Assembly (NCBI GenBank): GCA_016871895.1 | Contig: VHBO01000006.1 | Span: 19,489 to 83,488 of the forward strand | Reading direction: 5' to 3' | Source: Gemmatimonadota bacterium | GTDB taxonomy: Bacteria > Gemmatimonadota > Gemmatimonadetes > Gemmatimonadales > Gemmatimonadaceae | Length of the DNA stretch: 64,000 nt | Shown here: positions 61,903-64,000 of the stretch, one piece after another | How the letters are laid out: every line of letters starts with the position of its first letter | Numbering within the stretch: position 1 is the stretch's first letter | Notes under the pieces: generated by a model | Seen by the model: the letters and a program-made list of their open reading frames with translations, nothing else | Databases searched by the model: none | Told to the model about the DNA's origin: nothing | Position numbers and translations under genes: made by a program

Positions 61903-61910
61903 TATCTTTC
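61903..61910 (+). promoter_or_regulatory. -10-like TATCTTTC upstream of eno
   Basis: This box is identical to that upstream of prs. It lies 70 bp upstream of the eno ATG, so the heptad array (61934-61982) would be in the eno leader. Confidence 0.4.
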
Positions 61911-61933
61911 AGGCGTGGGTGCTCTCCCCGTCG

Positions 61934-63266
<1,333 letters not shown>

Positions 63267-63271
63267 CGCGC

Positions 63272-63652
63272 GTGGCGCGTGGCCGCTCGACCGCTGCGGT
63301 GGGCGCCCCTGAGCCCCGTCGGCCCCGTCGGGCCGGCGGGGCCTTGCGCACCCCGGAAATCGTGCGGCGCGTGCTCGGGGTGGCGGCGGCGCTCTTCGTG
63401 CTCTGGTGGGCGGTACAGGGCGGGGAGTACGGGACGACCGACCTCCTTCGCCAGCGCCGGGCGATCGCCGCCGAACGGGCGCGCATCGACTCACTTGAGC
63501 GGGTCGTGCGCGGCTTGCAGGCGGCGAAGCGGCAGGTGGAATCGGACCCTGTGACGCAGGAGCGGATCGCCCGGGAGGAGTTCGGGATGATCCGCGACGG
63601 GGAGATCCTCTACCGCTTCGTCGATACGGCCGCGACGGGGCGTCCCCGCTGA
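63272..63652 (+). CDS. ftsB: Septum formation initiator FtsB/DivIC family
   Basis: A 126-residue protein. A Pro/Arg/Gly-rich N-terminal stretch (about 1-30) precedes one membrane segment (VLGVAAALFVLWWAVQGGEY), then a coiled coil with RQRRAIAAERARIDSLERVV and a C-terminal block DPVTQERIAREEFGMIRDGE typical of DivIC/FtsB. It should be a single-pass division protein acting with FtsL and FtsQ. The gene directly after eno is a frequent arrangement. The start is GTG 63272, 5 bp after eno; the frame is open much further upstream within eno. Confidence 0.85.
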   Translation: MARGRSTAAVGAPEPRRPRRAGGALRTPEIVRRVLGVAAALFVLWWAVQGGEYGTTDLLRQRRAIAAERARIDSLERVVRGLQAAKRQVESDPVTQERIAREEFGMIRDGEILYRFVDTAATGRPR

Positions 63653-63727
63653 TGGCGTCGTGGCCCGCTCTGGGGCGAAGCGGGGTGGGGGCGACCGGGC
63701 CGTTGTGACGCTGGCGCTCCCGGCCGC

Positions 63728-63756
63728 TTGAATCCGGTGCGCGCCCTCACTATCCT
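63728..63756 (+). promoter_or_regulatory. Promoter of tRNA-fMet (TTGAAT-17-TATCCT)
   Basis: A -35 TTGAAT (63728-63733), a 17-bp spacer and a -10 TATCCT (63751-63756, continuing TC) lie just upstream of the initiator tRNA at 63768. The -10 again resembles the TATCTTTC-type element. Confidence 0.55.
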
Positions 63757-63767
63757 TCCTTCACTGC

Positions 63768-63841
<74 letters not shown>

Positions 63842-63845
63842 TGCC

Positions 63846-63879
63846 CGAGGCGGTCGGTTCTTCCGAACCGGCCGCCTCG
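63846..63879 (+). terminator. 15-bp hairpin between tRNA genes
   Basis: The stem is CGAGGCGGTCGGTTC (63846-63860) against GAACCGGCCGCCTCG (63865-63879) with a TTCC loop; the only non-Watson-Crick pair is one T-G. It lies 4 bp after tRNA-fMet. There is a short TGGTTT but no full T-tract, so it is either a terminator or a processing hairpin. Confidence 0.6.
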
Positions 63880-63897
63880 TGGTTTGTGAGATGGTGT

Positions 63898-63971
63898 GGC
63901 TGGGTAGCTCAGCTGGTTAGAGCACGGCACTCATAATGCCGGGGTCGCGGGTTCGAGTCCCGCCCCAGCTA
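63898..63971 (+). tRNA. tRNA-Met, elongator (anticodon CAT)
   Basis: A 74-nt tRNA: acceptor GGCTGGG with CCCAGCT (a G1-T72 wobble), D arm GCTCAGCTGGTTAGAGC, anticodon stem CGGCA/TGCCG with loop CTCATAA, T arm GCGGG-TTCGAGT-CCCGC. It lacks the three G-C initiator pairs in the same form, and resembles elongator Met; tRNA-Ile (CAT, modified) remains possible. No CCA encoded. Confidence 0.9.
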
Positions 63972-64000
63972 TCGTGGTAAGTCCCCGTAGCCTTATGGGT

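Overview
The window is a compact, GC-rich, gene-dense stretch of bacterial chromosome. About 55 protein genes and five tRNA genes cover nearly all of it; there is no rRNA, CRISPR array, prophage or recognisable insertion sequence. The protein repertoire suggests a Gemmatimonadota-type, FCB-related Gram-negative: a metallopeptidase-like/TolB-propeller/outer-membrane-barrel fusion, DUF2723 and DUF4159/DUF4175 proteins, many lipoproteins and signal peptides ending in AQ, a TonB-dependent receptor, and -10 elements resembling the Bacteroidota TAnnTTTG type. This assignment is an inference from gene content, not from a marker-gene comparison.

Layout. 1-7.5 kb (minus strand): a truncated lipoprotein gene, the peptidase/propeller/barrel fusion, rsfS, the ribosomal operon rpsF-rpsR-DUF2232-rplI ending in a strong hairpin, and a TPR gene. 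7.5-10.4 kb (plus): a visibly more AT-rich island with two exported proteins around a HEPN-like protein. 10.4-16.6 kb (minus): ychF, hppA, pth, rplY and prs, interrupted by a plus-strand four-helix-bundle gene; heptanucleotide tandem arrays sit at several of these gene boundaries. 16.7-20.1 kb (minus): tRNA-Gln, ispE, a flippase-like membrane protein, an unknown and pdxJ. 20.1-34.7 kb: a small lipoprotein, mce (minus), then a long overlapping plus-strand operon trxA-rsmI-DUF4159-DUF4175-TPR-'AsnB-like'-JAMM/DinG helicase, followed by a fumarylacetoacetate-hydrolase-family protein, an unknown and an M20 amidohydrolase. 34.7-41.3 kb: gltX, two tRNA-Ser genes, a Fur-box-preceded TonB receptor and a DUF2723 membrane protein. 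41.3-49.5 kb (minus): valS-Ig-like lipoprotein-selA-gmhB-like-purN-purH, mostly with 4-bp overlaps. 49.5-63.7 kb (plus): thrS, a small membrane protein, thiolase, 3-hydroxyacyl-CoA dehydrogenase, acyl-CoA dehydrogenase, amino-acid dehydrogenase, rpiB, glyA, a Minf_1886-like protein, nnrDE, thiL, plsC, eno and ftsB, then tRNA-fMet and tRNA-Met.

Most genes are housekeeping: translation, purine, PRPP, PLP and thiamine-PP supply, isoprenoid synthesis, short-chain acyl-CoA metabolism and glycolysis. The more unusual content is: (1) heptad CCTGACn arrays that run into the start codons of ychF and eno, abut the stop codons of hppA and prs, and flank the four-helix-bundle gene in inverted orientation; (2) the AT-rich island coupling a HEPN-like protein to two envelope proteins; (3) a RadC/JAMM domain fused to a DinG-type Fe-S helicase at the end of a DUF4159/DUF4175 operon; (4) the peptidase/propeller/barrel fusion; and (5) a recurrent TATCTTTC-like promoter element, in some cases 6 bp from the start codon. 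No intergenic stretch exceeds 300 bases; the longest (7499-7764) is described as a feature.
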